NCBI GenBank assembly: GCA_020353135.1
Contig: CP070688.1
Span: forward strand, 1,863,060 to 1,868,581
Direction: 5' to 3'
DNA: 5,522 nucleotides
Source: Chloroflexota bacterium
Lineage (GTDB): Bacteria > Chloroflexota > Anaerolineae > Promineifilales > Promineifilaceae
Part shown: in pieces, positions 5,297 to 5,522 of the stretch
Position numbering within the stretch: position 1 is the stretch's first letter
Layout: each line of letters starts with the position of its first letter
Made by a program: the position numbers and the translations under genes
The notes under the pieces: generated by a model
Databases searched by the model: none
Seen by the model: the letters and a program-made list of their open reading frames with translations, nothing else
What the model was told of the DNA's origin: nothing

Positions 5297-5326
5297 ATGT
5301 AAAACGTTTGCGCAAACGTTTTACAT
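5297..5326 (+). promoter_or_regulatory. LacI-family operator: perfect 30-bp palindrome
   Basis: The half-site ATGTAAAACGTTTGC (5297-5311) is followed directly by its exact reverse complement (5312-5326). The arms contain two AAACGTTT units, each itself a palindrome with a central CG (centres 5305/5306 and 5317/5318, 12 bp apart), and the middle TTTGCGCAAA (5307-5316) is a third. Central-CG palindromes of this kind are what LacI-family dimers bind. The site abuts the -10 box and spans the expected start point, so binding should block transcription; autorepression by the adjacent regulator is the simple reading. In RNA, the part after the start point could also form a hairpin. Confidence 0.85.
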
Positions 5327-5352
5327 GGCTGTCATGCTCGTATCTGTGGGTC

Positions 5353-5358
5353 AGGAGG
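5353..5358 (+). promoter_or_regulatory. Ribosome binding site that sets the lacI-family start
   Basis: AGGAGG lies 6 nt before ATC 5365 but 15 nt before the first in-frame ATG (5374). Normal spacing is 5-9 nt, so the site favours the ATC. Confidence 0.6.
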
Positions 5359-5364
5359 TGCGTT

Positions 5365-5522
5365 ATCACCACTATGCGCGACGTGGCCGAACGGGCCGGC
5401 CTTTCCGTTACAACTGTCTCCCACGTCATCAATAACTCCCGAGCTGTGAGCGAAACGTCCCGCCAGCGCGTACTTCAGGCGATGGAAGAGCTGGATTACC
5501 GGCCGAACGCCCTGGCCCGTTC
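5365..5522 (+). CDS. LacI-family transcriptional regulator, N-terminal DNA-binding part (runs off the window)
   Basis: About 52 residues are visible, covering the full LacI helix-turn-helix and hinge-proximal region. From ATC 5365 it reads (M)[20 protein letters not shown], then an asparagine-rich INN turn, S-R-x-[30 protein letters not shown] is the first helix, TTVSHVIN the recognition helix, and YRPNALARS leads into the hinge helix that inserts in the minor groove at the central CG of the operator. The ligand-binding domain lies outside the window, so the effector, probably a sugar, is unknown. The ATC start gives the usual family N terminus (x-T-T-x-RDVA) and correct ribosome-site spacing; ATG 5374 would give MRDVAERAG, still foldable. 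The gene sits directly behind a strong promoter and a perfect operator, indicating autoregulation, and probably leads a carbohydrate operon downstream. Confidence 0.92.
   Translation, partial: MTTMRDVAERAGLSVTTVSHVINNSRAVSETSRQRVLQAMEELDYRPNALAR

Noticed and set aside
5308..5364. TTG at 5308 as an upstream in-frame start of the LacI-family gene
   Set aside because: It lies inside the operator palindrome, has no ribosome site, and the added residues are Arg/Trp/Cys-rich and unlike the family N terminus.
5325..5435. Small out-of-frame ORF starting at ATG 5325 as a leader peptide
   Set aside because: It overlaps the LacI coding region far past its start, has no ribosome site, and its composition is just the shifted LacI frame.
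1..5522. CRISPR array, tRNA/rRNA genes, insertion sequences, attachment sites
   Set aside because: I saw no spaced direct repeats, cloverleaf patterns, transposase motifs or flanking terminal repeats on either strand.

Overview
The window is a bacterial chromosomal segment with every recognisable gene on the + strand. The protein families suggest a member of the Chloroflexota: a long two-repeat FtsX/MacB-type permease, a type I phosphomannose isomerase, a TPMT-like methyltransferase, an AadA/DUF4111-like nucleotidyltransferase, a small K+ channel, and a LacI regulator with a TTVSHVINN helix-turn-helix. This is inference from protein style and GC/GGCC-rich codon use, not a database result.

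Layout: (1) 1-1443 is the 3' part of an ABC-transporter permease gene, interrupted by an in-frame TAG at 514-516, so it is probably a pseudogene or carries a sequence error. (2) 1444-1646 holds two consecutive stem-loops, then a putative promoter and a strong ribosome binding site. (3) 1647-2642 is manA, whose best start is a non-canonical ATT. (4) 2643-2804 has a 9-bp stem-loop and an extended -10 promoter. (5) 2805-3425 is a TPMT-family SAM methyltransferase. (6) 3426-3566 has an extended -10 promoter. (7) 3567-4445 is an aminoglycoside-adenylyltransferase-like protein, overlapping by 11 bp (8) 4435-5118, a six-helix potassium-channel-like protein. (9) 5119-5364 is a regulatory region with a textbook sigma70 promoter (TTGACA, 17-bp spacer, TATACT) abutting a perfect 30-bp palindrome made of LacI-family operator units. 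(10) 5365 to the window end is the start of a LacI-family repressor, again apparently starting on a non-canonical codon (ATC).

The genes do not form one pathway. The nucleotidyltransferase and channel look co-transcribed and translationally coupled. The methyltransferase and manA each seem to have their own promoter. The LacI gene looks autoregulated and probably leads a sugar-uptake or sugar-hydrolysis operon beyond the window. The most notable signals are the nested operator palindrome, the two ATT/ATC starts placed 6-7 nt after perfect AGGAGG sites, and the premature amber codon in the permease. I saw no tRNA, rRNA, CRISPR array, insertion sequence or clear novel multi-gene system.
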